The notes under the pieces were generated by a model, which ran no database searches, had not been told where the DNA came from, and worked only from the letters and a program-made list of their open reading frames with translations. Both the position numbers and the translations under genes were made by a program. Positions 24,611 through 32,821 of a DNA stretch of 64,000 nucleotides are shown here, piece by piece. Within the stretch, counting starts at the first letter, position 1; every line of letters begins with the position of its first letter. Source of the DNA: Falsiroseomonas sp041690465 (GTDB lineage: Bacteria; Pseudomonadota; Alphaproteobacteria; Acetobacterales; Acetobacteraceae); assembly GCF_041690465.1 (NCBI RefSeq), contig NZ_JAWLHG010000006.1, forward strand, positions 62,001-126,000. The letters are read 5' to 3'.

Positions 24611-25906
24611 TCATCGGATGGCCTCCAACCCGCACCATTCGGCGATGCAGAGCGCGATGCTGCGCGTGATGTCGTGGATGCTGTCGAGGCCCACGCTCTC
24701 GTCGATGCCGTGGATCTCCTGCGCATCCGGCCCGAAGCAGGCCACTGGCGTGCCCTGGTAGAGCTGGAAGAAGCGCCCATCCGTCAGCCCCGTCGCCGGA
24801 TAGTGGCGCAGTTCGCCGCCGGTCACCTCGGCATAGCTCCGCATCGCCAGTCGGACGATCGGCGCCTGCGTGTCGAACACGCAGGGGTCCGCATGGAACC
24901 CCCGGAACTCCACCTTCACCTTCGCCCCCCTCAGCGCCGGATCGCCGCGCGCCTCCTCGACGATGCGCACGATGTCGGCGCGCACCCGGTCGGCGGTGTT
25001 GCCCATCATCACGCCGACGCGCAGGCCGAGCTTCGCGCGCGTGGCGACCGAGCTGTTCCACTCCCCGCCGTCGAATGTTCCGAGATTCACGTTCACCGGA
25101 TGGTTAACGCCGCGGAAGCTCACATGGATGTGTTCGGCGCGGTTCATCTCCCGTTCATAGGCCTCGAAGCGGGACCAGACCGCCATCGCCGCCTCCACCG
25201 CGTTCACCCCGGCCTGCTTGTCGCGTACATGCGCGGGGCGGCCGGTGACGGTGACGAAGGCCCAGACCACGCCGACCTCGGCAGAGTAGAGCGCCGGCAG
25301 GCCGGGGCCGGGTTCGGGAATGATCACCGCATCGGCCTTCGGCATCGCCACCATGCAGGCCAGCGCGCCGTTGCCGCTGCATTCCTCCTCGATCACCGAC
25401 TGCATCTGCACTTCGGCCGCCGGTTGCAGGCCGGCTTCCTTCAGCGCACGGAAGGCCGTGACATAGCTCACGATGCCGGCCTTCATGTCACCGGCGCCAC
25501 GGCCATACATGCGCCCCGACCGGATCGCGGGCTCGAAGGGGGGCGTGGTCCACTCGTCCTCGGCGCCCTCCGGCACCACGTCCACATGGCCCTGCAGCAC
25601 CAGCGAGCGCCCCTTCGCCGCGCGCGGGCGATGCACGGCCACCACGTTGTCGCGACCGTCATACGGGATCAGCGGCGGGGAGAAGCCTGGATGGGCCGCC
25701 AGCGCGGCAGCATCCACCGGAACGCGCCGCGGCGCGAGGCCGATGCCCTCGTAGATGCGCGTCATCTCGTTCAGCGCCGAGTGCTCGTTGCCGAGCGTCG
25801 AGGGGCAGCGCACCAGCCGTTCGAGCATGCGCAGGCTGTCCTCGCGCAGCGCGTCGCAGGCCTCGAGGATGGCGCGCCGCGCGCCCTGGTCCATGCCGTC
25901 CGTCAT
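24611..25906 (-). CDS. M20 family ArgE/DapE-type deacylase
   Basis: A 431-residue metallohydrolase. Metal-site residues are His107 (LQGHVDVVPEG), Asp140 (RGAGDMKAG) and the Glu173-Glu174 region (VIEEECSGNGA), followed by a dimerisation lid (about residues 215-330) and a final His in a GIDESV-containing segment. The family removes acyl groups from N-acyl amino acids; true ArgE and DapE usually sit with their biosynthesis genes, so this copy is more likely catabolic. It heads a three- or four-gene minus-strand series with the Zn-amidohydrolase, MlrC-type and GNAT genes. Confidence 0.87.
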   Translation of the reverse strand: MTDGMDQGARRAILEACDALREDSLRMLERLVRCPSTLGNEHSALNEMTRIYEGIGLAPRRVPVDAAALAAHPGFSPPLIPYDGRDNVVAVHRPRAAKGRSLVLQGHVDVVPEGAEDEWTTPPFEPAIRSGRMYGRGAGDMKAGIVSYVTAFRALKEAGLQPAAEVQMQSVIEEECSGNGALACMVAMPKADAVIIPEPGPGLPALYSAEVGVVWAFVTVTGRPAHVRDKQAGVNAVEAAMAVWSRFEAYEREMNRAEHIHVSFRGVNHPVNVNLGTFDGGEWNSSVATRAKLGLRVGVMMGNTADRVRADIVRIVEEARGDPALRGAKVKVEFRGFHADPCVFDTQAPIVRLAMRSYAEVTGGELRHYPATGLTDGRFFQLYQGTPVACFGPDAQEIHGIDESVGLDSIHDITRSIALCIAEWCGLEAIR

Positions 25907-26008
25907 GCCGCCCCAACCGGTTCCCTTGGCCGACTGCCTAACGCCGCCGGCCCCGCGGCGGAAGGCCCCTCGGTTCCGTGCGCTCGCCGGGCGGTCTAGC
26001 GTGAAAGG
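25907..26008. promoter_or_regulatory. Divergent promoter region M20 deacylase / deacetylase gene
   Basis: A 102 bp gap between divergent starts that must include promoters for at least one direction. A GTGAAAGG stretch immediately before ATG 26009 can serve as ribosome-binding site. I see no clear operator. Confidence 0.3.
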
Positions 26009-27040
26009 ATGAAGGCCTTCGCCCATCCCGACCAGGCGCGGCACGACCCGCGCTTCTTCCTCATGCGCGGCCGGCAGCGGCCGAATTTCGAGGTGCCGGC
26101 TCGTGCCGCCGCGCTGGAGGCCGGGCTCGCCCGGCTCGGCATCGTGCCAGCGATCCCGCCGCCCGCGCGCCGCGCCGCGATCGAGGCGGTGCATGCGCCG
26201 GCCTATCTCGACTTCCTGCGCGACGCGCCGGCCGCTTGGGCGGCCCTGCCGGATCCCGGCCCGGAGGTGGTCGGCAACATGCACCCGACGCCGGAGATGC
26301 TCGCGCAGGGCGCGCGCCTGCCGGCGGGATTGGTCGGCCAGGTCGGCTGGTACACCGCCGACACCGCCTGCCCGATCGGGGCGGCGACCCATGCGGCCGC
26401 GCTCGGCGCCGCCGCCTGCGCGCTGGCCGCGGCGGGCGAGGCCGCGCAGGGACGCAGCGCCTATGCGCTGTGCCGGCCGCCGGGGCACCACGCCTATGCC
26501 GCCCGTGCCGGGGGCCATTGCTACCTGAACAACGCCGCCATCGCCGCCGAGGCGCTGCGCCGGGCCGGCGCGGCGCGGGTGGCGGTGCTCGACATCGACA
26601 GCCATCACGGCAACGGCACGCAGGGCATCTTCTGGACGCGCGGCGACGTGCTGACCGTCTCGGTCCATGGCGATCCCAACGCCTATTACCCCTGGTTCGT
26701 CGGCCATGCCTCGGAGCGCGGCGGCGGCGTGGGCGAAGGGTGCAACCTGAACCTGCCGATGGCCTATGGGACGGGCGACGCCGAATGGCTGGCGGCGATT
26801 GCCGCCGGGCTCGACGCCATCCGCGCGTTCCGGGCGGAGGCGCTGGTGCTCTCCCTCGGCTTCGACGCCAGCGAGGCGGAGCCGCTCGGCTTCCTGCGCG
26901 TCACTGCCGATGGCTTCGCCCGCGCCGCGGCGGCGATCTCCGCCGCCGGCCTGCCCACCACCATCGTGCAGGAGGGCGGCTACGCAGTGGAGGTGATCGG
27001 CTCGCTGCTGGAAGACTTCCTCGGCGGCTGGTCCGGCTGA
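26009..27040 (+). CDS. Histone-deacetylase-like / acetylpolyamine amidohydrolase
   Basis: A 343-residue arginase/deacetylase-fold hydrolase. The active-site PPGHHAY (tandem His), the metal ligands in LDIDSHHGNGTQ (Asp and His) and the second Asp in LGFDASEAEP are all present, with a catalytic Tyr in EGGYAV. HGDPNAYYPWFVGHASERG matches the substrate-loop region of acetylpolyamine amidohydrolases. It should therefore remove acetyl groups from small amines or related compounds. No partner is evident. Its 3' end overlaps the convergent sterol-desaturase gene by 61 bp. Confidence 0.9.
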   Translation: MKAFAHPDQARHDPRFFLMRGRQRPNFEVPARAAALEAGLARLGIVPAIPPPARRAAIEAVHAPAYLDFLRDAPAAWAALPDPGPEVVGNMHPTPEMLAQGARLPAGLVGQVGWYTADTACPIGAATHAAALGAAACALAAAGEAAQGRSAYALCRPPGHHAYAARAGGHCYLNNAAIAAEALRRAGAARVAVLDIDSHHGNGTQGIFWTRGDVLTVSVHGDPNAYYPWFVGHASERGGGVGEGCNLNLPMAYGTGDAEWLAAIAAGLDAIRAFRAEALVLSLGFDASEAEPLGFLRVTADGFARAAAAISAAGLPTTIVQEGGYAVEVIGSLLEDFLGGWSG

Positions 27041-27828
27041 GGCCGCGCCGCCTCGGCCGGTGCGCGGCGGAAGGGATAGATCAGCTGCGCCACGAAGCGC
27101 CGCGGGACCGGATCCTCGATTCCATAGCTGGTGGGGGCCTCGCCTTGCGGCATGTAGGCGGTGCCGAAGATGCGGTCGAGGAAGGAAAGCTGGCCGGCGA
27201 AGTTCCTGTCCCACGCCTTGCGCTCAGTGCTGTGGTGCCAGTGGTGGAAGGCGGGCGTGGCGATCACGCCCTCCAGCGCCCGCAGCTTCAGGCGGATGTT
27301 CGAATGCAGCAGCACGGAGTGCCAGCCGTAGAGCATCGCCGCCGCCGCCATCGCCCACTCGTCGAAGCCGAGAAGGATCAGGGGCAGCAAGCCGGAGCCC
27401 TTGGTCAGCACCTGGTCCAGCGGATGCACGCGATGGCCGGCGAGCCAGTCCATATGCTCGATGCTGTGATGAATGGCATGGAAGCGCCACAGCGCCGGCA
27501 CGGTGTGGAACAGCCGGTGCACCCAGTAGAAGCACAGGTCGGAGATCAGGATGACGGCGATGATCTGCACCCAGATCGGCAGGCCGCCGACCGCCTGCGT
27601 GACCGCCTCCGGCATCGTCGCGTCGCGGAGCGCGAAGGCGATCAGCAGGACAGCCAGGAAGCCGAGCCTCACCAGGCAGCCGCCGAGCACGGCGTAGGCG
27701 AGGTCGAGCGAAAGCTCGGGCCGGGCAAGCGGCCGGCGATGCAGGGAAACCAGCCGCTCGAGCGGGACGAACACGGCTGCCAGCAGCAGCAGCCGCGGCA
27801 GCCCCAGGAACTCGACCAGCGCCTCCAT
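26980..27828 (-). CDS. Sterol desaturase / fatty acid hydroxylase family protein
   Basis: A 282-residue integral membrane di-iron enzyme. Hydrophobic helices occupy about residues 8-28, 40-65 and 82-105. The His-box series is visible: HRLFH (about 107-111), HAIHH (about 120-124), then HHWHH (about 198-202). The family hydroxylates or desaturates lipids; the substrate here is unknown. An ICMT-type gene lies 18 bp upstream on the same strand, suggesting joint work on a membrane lipid or isoprenoid. The C-terminal 20 residues (Pro/Ser-rich) overlap the convergent deacetylase gene. Confidence 0.88.
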   Translation of the reverse strand: MEALVEFLGLPRLLLLAAVFVPLERLVSLHRRPLARPELSLDLAYAVLGGCLVRLGFLAVLLIAFALRDATMPEAVTQAVGGLPIWVQIIAVILISDLCFYWVHRLFHTVPALWRFHAIHHSIEHMDWLAGHRVHPLDQVLTKGSGLLPLILLGFDEWAMAAAAMLYGWHSVLLHSNIRLKLRALEGVIATPAFHHWHHSTERKAWDRNFAGQLSFLDRIFGTAYMPQGEAPTSYGIEDPVPRRFVAQLIYPFRRAPAEAARPQPDQPPRKSSSSEPITSTA

Positions 27829-27845
27829 CGCCGTCGCCGCGGCCC

Positions 27846-28484
27846 TCAGTAGACGCCGGGGATCAGGCGGTGGCGCACCTGGGCCGACAGCGCCAGATAG
27901 GCCGGATCCTCGCGCAGCACCCGCTCCTCCGCCCTGATGCGCAGCAGCTGGAAGCACCAGAGGGCGGCATAGACCGCGACGTTCCACAGTGCCGGCGCAG
28001 CCAGCAGGAAGCCGATATGGGTCAGCAGGTAGCCGGCATACATGGGGTGGCGGACCAGGCGGTATGGCCCGGAGGCCTTCACGCCCCGATTGGCGGCGAC
28101 CACGCCGAAGCTCCGCCGCAGCACCAGCTTCGCCCAGAACTGCAGCAGGAAGCCCGCGGTCATCAGCCCCACCACGAGGCCCGCGGGCGCCAGCGCGCCC
28201 TCCCCGCCCGGCACCGCCAGCAGCGCCAGCCCGGTGCCGGCGAAGCCGTACAGCCAGTCGGAGGAATTCCGGCTGATGGTCTTCGCCGGGCGACGGAAGA
28301 CGATGAAGCCGACCACCACCGCCTCCGAGACGAACAGCAGCAGATTCACGACATTGCCGTCGTTTACGATCGAGGGGATGAAGCGCATTGCCAGGAAGCC
28401 GAGCAGTAGGCTGACGATCACCCGCTCGGCGAGGTCGAGCGCCATCGCGCGCGGATCGGACTGGACGTTCGTGGCAACCGACAT
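27846..28484 (-). CDS. Isoprenylcysteine carboxyl methyltransferase-type membrane protein
   Basis: A 212-residue protein with five to six membrane segments. The C-terminal region matches the PEMT/ICMT methyltransferase family: GPYRLVRHPMYAGYLLTHIG (SAM-binding His-Pro motif) and RIRAEERVLREDPAYLAL. Bacterial members methylate phospholipid head groups or other small membrane compounds; no prenylated protein substrate is expected. The ATG at 28484 follows a weak GGGGGTT. It is followed directly by the sterol-desaturase gene. Confidence 0.85.
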   Translation of the reverse strand: MSVATNVQSDPRAMALDLAERVIVSLLLGFLAMRFIPSIVNDGNVVNLLLFVSEAVVVGFIVFRRPAKTISRNSSDWLYGFAGTGLALLAVPGGEGALAPAGLVVGLMTAGFLLQFWAKLVLRRSFGVVAANRGVKASGPYRLVRHPMYAGYLLTHIGFLLAAPALWNVAVYAALWCFQLLRIRAEERVLREDPAYLALSAQVRHRLIPGVY

Positions 28485-28680
28485 GGAACCCCCGCGGCCG
28501 GCGCGGATGCGCGCGTAACGGCGGCAAGTGTTACGGGCGGCCCGATGGCGCAGCAATCAAGCTTTCAGAAGGAATTGCCTGCCGGAACTCCGACGGTTCC
28601 TGACATTGTGCCGCGGTCGCGGCGCGACACTCCCAAGGGCCGGGTTGCGCCCGGCCGCGGAAACCTCAACCTTGGGTTCC
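28485..28680. promoter_or_regulatory. Divergent region ICMT-type gene / comM
   Basis: A 196 bp gap between divergent genes. It is more AT-rich near 28550-28610 than its surroundings, as expected for promoters, but I cannot point to a convincing -35/-10 pair. No small gene is seen. Confidence 0.3.
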
Positions 28681-30186
28681 GTGACCGCGATCGCCCGGAT
28701 CCCGACCTTCGCCTTCAGCGGCATCGAGGCCGTGCCCGTCGAGGTGCAGGTGCAGATCGCGCCCGGCCTGCCGGCCTTCCTCGTCGTCGGCCTGCCCGAC
28801 AAGGCAGTGGGTGAATCGCGCGAACGAGTGCGGGCGGCGCTGACCGCCATCGGCCTCTCGCTGCCGCCGAAGCGCGTGCTGGTGAACCTGGCGCCGGCCG
28901 ACATCGCGAAAGAGGGCAGCCATTTCGACCTGCCGATCGCGCTCGGCGTGCTGGCGGCGATGGAGGTAATCCCGCGCGACGCGGTGGCGGAATTCGCCGC
29001 GCTCGGCGAGTTGGCGCTGGACGGCACGCTGGCGCCGGTCGCCGGCGTGCTGCCGGCCGCCATCGCCGCCGGCGCGCGGGAGCTTGGACTGGTCTGCCCG
29101 GGGCTGCAGGGGCCGGAAGCCGCCTGGGCCGGCACGGTGGAGGTGCTGGCCCCGCCCGACCTGCCGGCGCTGATCAACCATTTCCTGGGCCGCCAACTGC
29201 TCACTGCGCCCGAGCCGCCGGCGCTGGAGGCCGAGCCCTGGCGCGGGCCGGACCTCACGGAGGTGCGCGGCCAGGAAAGCGCCAAGCGTGCGCTGGAGAT
29301 CGCGGCGGCCGGCGCGTTGAACCTGTTGATGCTCGGCCCGCCCGGCTCCGGCAAGTCGATGCTCGCCGCGCGGCTGCCGGGGCTGCTGCCCGACCTGACG
29401 CCCGCCGAGGCGCTGGAGGTCTCCCTGGTGCACTCGGTCGCCGGGATGCTGCACGGAGGCAAACTGCTGCGCCGCCCGCCCTTCCGCGACCCGCACCACT
29501 CGGCCAGCGTGCCGGCGCTGGTCGGCGGTGGGCATCGCGCCAAGCCGGGCGAGATCAGCCTGGCGCATCTCGGCGTGCTGTTCCTCGACGAGTGGCCGGA
29601 ATTCCCGAGGCCCGCGCTGGAGGCGCTGCGCCAGCCGATGGAGACCGGGCGCACTACGATCAGCCGGGCGAATGCGCATGTCTCCTACCCCGCGCGCTTC
29701 CAGTGCGTTGCCGCGATGAACCCCTGCCGCTGCGGCTATCTCGGCGATCCGTCACGGGAATGCGCGCGCGCGCCGGGCTGCGGGCAGGACTACCAGATGC
29801 GACTCAGCGGGCCCCTGCTGGACCGGATGGACATCGTGATCGAGGTGCAGCCCATCGCCGCATCGGAGCTCGCTCGCGCCCCGGCTGGCGAGACCACCGC
29901 GGCTGTCGCCGCCCGCGTCGCCGCGGCGCGGGAGCGCACACGGGCACGCGGCGGCGCGCGCTGCAATGCGGAGGCTGGCTGGGAGGAGCTGCAACCAACG
30001 CTCGACGCCGACGCGCTGGCGCTGTTGGAGACGGCGGCCGCGCGACTGCGGCTGTCCACCCGCGGCCAGGTGCGGGCGCTGCGTGTGGCGCGCACCATCG
30101 CCGACCTCGCAGGCGCGGCGCGCGTGGCGCGGGCGCATGTGGCGGAGGCGCTGGCCTTCCGCCACCGCGTGCCGGGCCGCGGATAG
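28681..30186 (+). CDS. comM: YifB/ComM family Mg-chelatase-like AAA+ ATPase
   Basis: A 501-residue ATPase. An N-terminal Lon-protease-like ChlI domain (FLVVGLPDKAVGESRERVRAA) is followed by an AAA+ core with Walker A GPPGSGKS (about 219-226), DPHHSAS, Walker B VLFLDEWPEF, and a C-terminal domain containing STRGQVRALRVARTIADL. ComM is a hexameric branch-migration helicase that promotes integration of incoming DNA in transformation; in species without competence its role is unclear. The start is a GTG at 28681, where the conserved VTAIARIPTFAFSGIEA begins. Confidence 0.93.
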   Translation: MTAIARIPTFAFSGIEAVPVEVQVQIAPGLPAFLVVGLPDKAVGESRERVRAALTAIGLSLPPKRVLVNLAPADIAKEGSHFDLPIALGVLAAMEVIPRDAVAEFAALGELALDGTLAPVAGVLPAAIAAGARELGLVCPGLQGPEAAWAGTVEVLAPPDLPALINHFLGRQLLTAPEPPALEAEPWRGPDLTEVRGQESAKRALEIAAAGALNLLMLGPPGSGKSMLAARLPGLLPDLTPAEALEVSLVHSVAGMLHGGKLLRRPPFRDPHHSASVPALVGGGHRAKPGEISLAHLGVLFLDEWPEFPRPALEALRQPMETGRTTISRANAHVSYPARFQCVAAMNPCRCGYLGDPSRECARAPGCGQDYQMRLSGPLLDRMDIVIEVQPIAASELARAPAGETTAAVAARVAAARERTRARGGARCNAEAGWEELQPTLDADALALLETAAARLRLSTRGQVRALRVARTIADLAGAARVARAHVAEALAFRHRVPGRG

Positions 30187-30192
30187 GCCTCG

Positions 30193-31866
30193 CTACGCCT
30201 CGCGTCGCCGCCAGGCCGTGACCTGCAACGCCGAGGCGTGCACATGCACCACCGCCGGTACGCGCCGCGGCGCGAGGGCGGCGTCCAACGCCGATGCGAT
30301 CTCCGCCTCGTCGCGGATGGTGAAGCCCTCCGCACCGAAGGCGCGGGCCCAGGCCGCGTAATCCGGGTTCACCAGATCCGCCGCCGCGGCCACGGGTCGG
30401 CCGGGATAGCGGTTCTGGTGATGCATGCCGATCGAGCCGTAGGTACGGTTGTCTGCGACGATCACCACTGGTGCAACGCCGTGTCGCATGGCGGTGGCGA
30501 TCTCGTTGCCGGTCATCAGCGCGCCGCCATCGCCGACCACCGCAATGGCCTGCCGACCGGGATGACGCAATGCAGCAGCGACGGCCATCGGCACGCCCGC
30601 GCCCATGCCGCCCACCGCTGAGCCGAGGAAGATGTTGGACGGGCCGAACGGGATGTGGCGATGCACGAAGGAGGTGAAGTTGCCGGCATCCGTGGTCAGC
30701 ACTGCATCGGCCGCCATCCGCTCCGCCAGTGCGACGCAGATTGCAGCGAAGTTCACCCCGTCCGGCGCCTTCTCGTGCACCGGTGCCGTGAGCTCGCGAT
30801 GGATGCCATGCAGCTTCGCGACCCAGGCCGGGCGTCCGGGGGGCGGCGCGGGCGGCGTGCGGGCGAGCAGCCCTGCAACGACCGCATGCGGATCGGCGAC
30901 GACCGGCAGTTCCGCGCGGAAGACGCGGTTGATCTCGGCGGCGTCGGGCCAGACATGGACGAAGGGCAGCTGCGGATCGGGTGCGGCTGGCCAGGTGTAG
31001 GACTGGCTCACCACATCCGTCATGCGCTCGCCGAGCGCGACGAGCAGGTCGGCCTCCTTCATCGCCGCCATCAGCCTCGGCTGCACGCGGTTGCCGACAT
31101 AGCCGGCGTAGTGCGGATGGCGGCTGTCGAACAGGTGCGGCCAGCGATGCGTCGGCGAGACCGGCAGCATCCAGGCCTCGGCCAGCCGCGCGATGGCGGC
31201 GAGCTGCTCGGGCGTACCGTCCGCGAGGCTGCCGACATGCACCAGCGGCCGCTCCGCCGCGGCCAGCCGCCTCGCGAGTTCGTCGAGCTGCGCGGCCGAT
31301 GGAAGCGGTGCGGTGCGCGGGCGCGGCGCGGCGAGCGGCAGGCCCTCCGCGTCGTCGTCCAACAGATCCTCCGGCAGGATCACCGCGACCGGGCCGGGCG
31401 TGCCGGATTCCGCCAGATGATAGGCGCGCGCGATCGCCTCGCTGGCCTGCGAGGCCTGCGACACCTCGATCACCGACTTGGTCGTGTCGCCGAGCAGCTT
31501 CGCGTAGTTCTGCTCCTGCAGCGCGCCGCGGCCCATGTCGCGCCGTTCGATCTGGCCGACCAGCAGCAGCATAGGCACCGCGTCGTGGAAGGCGGTGTGC
31601 AGGCCGATCATCGCGTTCGCCACGCCCGGCCCGCGCGAGACCAGGCAGAGCCCCGCGCGCCCACCACGCATACGCCCATCGGCCGCCGCCATGTAGGAGG
31701 CGCCGCCCTCGTGCCGGCAGACGATCAGCTTGAGCGCCGGCGCATCCGTCATCGCGTCCGTCAGGCCGAGGAAGCTCTCGCCCGGCACGCAGTAGATCAG
31801 GTCCGCGCCATGCGCGGCGAGGCTTTCCGCGACCAGGCGGCCGACGCTGCGCTTCACGCCGCTCAT
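30193..31866 (-). CDS. ThDP-dependent 2-oxoacid decarboxylase/acetolactate-synthase-like enzyme, second copy
   Basis: A 557-residue ThDP enzyme with the usual three domains: activating Glu30 in CVPGES, and GDGGALMTGNEIATAMRHG followed by DNRTYGS (about 440-475), the Mg-ThDP motif. It is the last gene of the hyuB operon; its ATG overlaps the aminotransferase stop (ATGA). The preceding branched-chain aminotransferase would supply 2-oxo acids, so decarboxylation or carboligation of a 2-oxo acid is inferred. No IlvN-type subunit is present. It is paralogous to the enzyme at 3557-5242 but clearly diverged. Confidence 0.87.
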   Translation of the reverse strand: MSGVKRSVGRLVAESLAAHGADLIYCVPGESFLGLTDAMTDAPALKLIVCRHEGGASYMAAADGRMRGGRAGLCLVSRGPGVANAMIGLHTAFHDAVPMLLLVGQIERRDMGRGALQEQNYAKLLGDTTKSVIEVSQASQASEAIARAYHLAESGTPGPVAVILPEDLLDDDAEGLPLAAPRPRTAPLPSAAQLDELARRLAAAERPLVHVGSLADGTPEQLAAIARLAEAWMLPVSPTHRWPHLFDSRHPHYAGYVGNRVQPRLMAAMKEADLLVALGERMTDVVSQSYTWPAAPDPQLPFVHVWPDAAEINRVFRAELPVVADPHAVVAGLLARTPPAPPPGRPAWVAKLHGIHRELTAPVHEKAPDGVNFAAICVALAERMAADAVLTTDAGNFTSFVHRHIPFGPSNIFLGSAVGGMGAGVPMAVAAALRHPGRQAIAVVGDGGALMTGNEIATAMRHGVAPVVIVADNRTYGSIGMHHQNRYPGRPVAAAADLVNPDYAAWARAFGAEGFTIRDEAEIASALDAALAPRRVPAVVHVHASALQVTAWRRREA

Positions 31867-32816
31867 TCCGCCGCGGCGCGGGAGGCGCCGCCCCAAACCG
31901 GCGTCAGCCAGTGGCGGTATTTCGGCACGGCGCCGCAGACCACGTCGAAATAGAGCTTCTGGATCCGGCGGGTGATCGCGCCCGGCTTCCCTTCGCCGAC
32001 GGGGTAGTGATCCACCGAGTTGATCGGCGTGATCTCGTGCCCGCTGCCGCAGAAGAAGGCCTCGTCACAGATGTAGAGCTCGGTGCGGTCGATCTCGCGC
32101 TCGATCACCTCCAGGCCGAGCTCGGCCTGCACCAGCCCGATCAGCGTCTCGCGGGTGATGCTTTCCAGGATATCGGCGGTCACCGGCGGCGTGATGATCT
32201 TGCCGTTGCGCACCATCATGAAGCAGGCGCCGGGCCCTTCCGCCACCTTTCCCGCAGCGTTCAGCAGGATCGGAATCTGGAAGCCGTTCAGCCGTGCTTC
32301 GATGTACGCGAGACGGGAGTTGTGGTAGTTCGCGCCCGACTTGACCCGCGATGGCGAGGCAAGATCGGAGTTGCGCCGCCAGGTGGAGACGCAGGTGGTG
32401 ACACCCTCATGCACCTGCTTCGTGGTCGGCGTGGAGAAGGCGAGGATGAACATGCCGGTGCGGATCTCGCTCGGCAGGTAGTCCGTCAGGTTGCCCATGT
32501 CGAAATAGGCGACCGGGCGGTAGTGCACCTGGCCGCGATAGCCGCAGGCGCGGATCAGCTCGAGGCTCGCCGCCTCGATCTGCGCGTCGGTGTAGGGGAT
32601 CGTCATGCGCATGATCTTGGCGCCCTGGCGCAGCCGCGCGATGTGCTCGGCGTGCTTGAACAGGAACAGCTCCTGCTCGGCCTCCGACCAGTAGGCGCGG
32701 ATGCCTTCGAACACATTCTCGCCGCGCAGGACGCATTCGGTGGCGACATGCATCGTCGCCTGCTCCCAGGGGACCAGCTTGCCGTCCAGCCAGACGAAGG
32801 GCGCGCTCTTGGCCAT
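31863..32816 (-). CDS. ilvE: Branched-chain amino acid aminotransferase
   Basis: A 317-residue fold-type IV PLP aminotransferase. The PLP lysine is Lys159 in SRVKSGANYHNS; GENVFEGIRAY is near the N-terminus, and DEAFFCGSGHEITPI near the C-terminus gives the phosphate-binding turn. It interconverts branched-chain amino acids and their 2-oxo acids. GGGGAG sits about 10 nt before ATG 32816; hyuA ends only 5 nt upstream and the ThDP gene overlaps downstream. Placement inside a hyuAB operon is unusual for a biosynthetic IlvE and suggests a catabolic assignment. Confidence 0.9.
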   Translation of the reverse strand: MAKSAPFVWLDGKLVPWEQATMHVATECVLRGENVFEGIRAYWSEAEQELFLFKHAEHIARLRQGAKIMRMTIPYTDAQIEAASLELIRACGYRGQVHYRPVAYFDMGNLTDYLPSEIRTGMFILAFSTPTTKQVHEGVTTCVSTWRRNSDLASPSRVKSGANYHNSRLAYIEARLNGFQIPILLNAAGKVAEGPGACFMMVRNGKIITPPVTADILESITRETLIGLVQAELGLEVIEREIDRTELYICDEAFFCGSGHEITPINSVDHYPVGEGKPGAITRRIQKLYFDVVCGAVPKYRHWLTPVWGGASRAAAE

Positions 32817-32821
32817 GCGTT

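Noticed and set aside
31863..32816. ilvE and the ThDP gene as part of a branched-chain biosynthesis operon
   Set aside because: No ilvN, ilvC or ilvD gene is present, and both are translationally coupled to hyuA/hyuB and a Bug receptor, which favours a catabolic unit.
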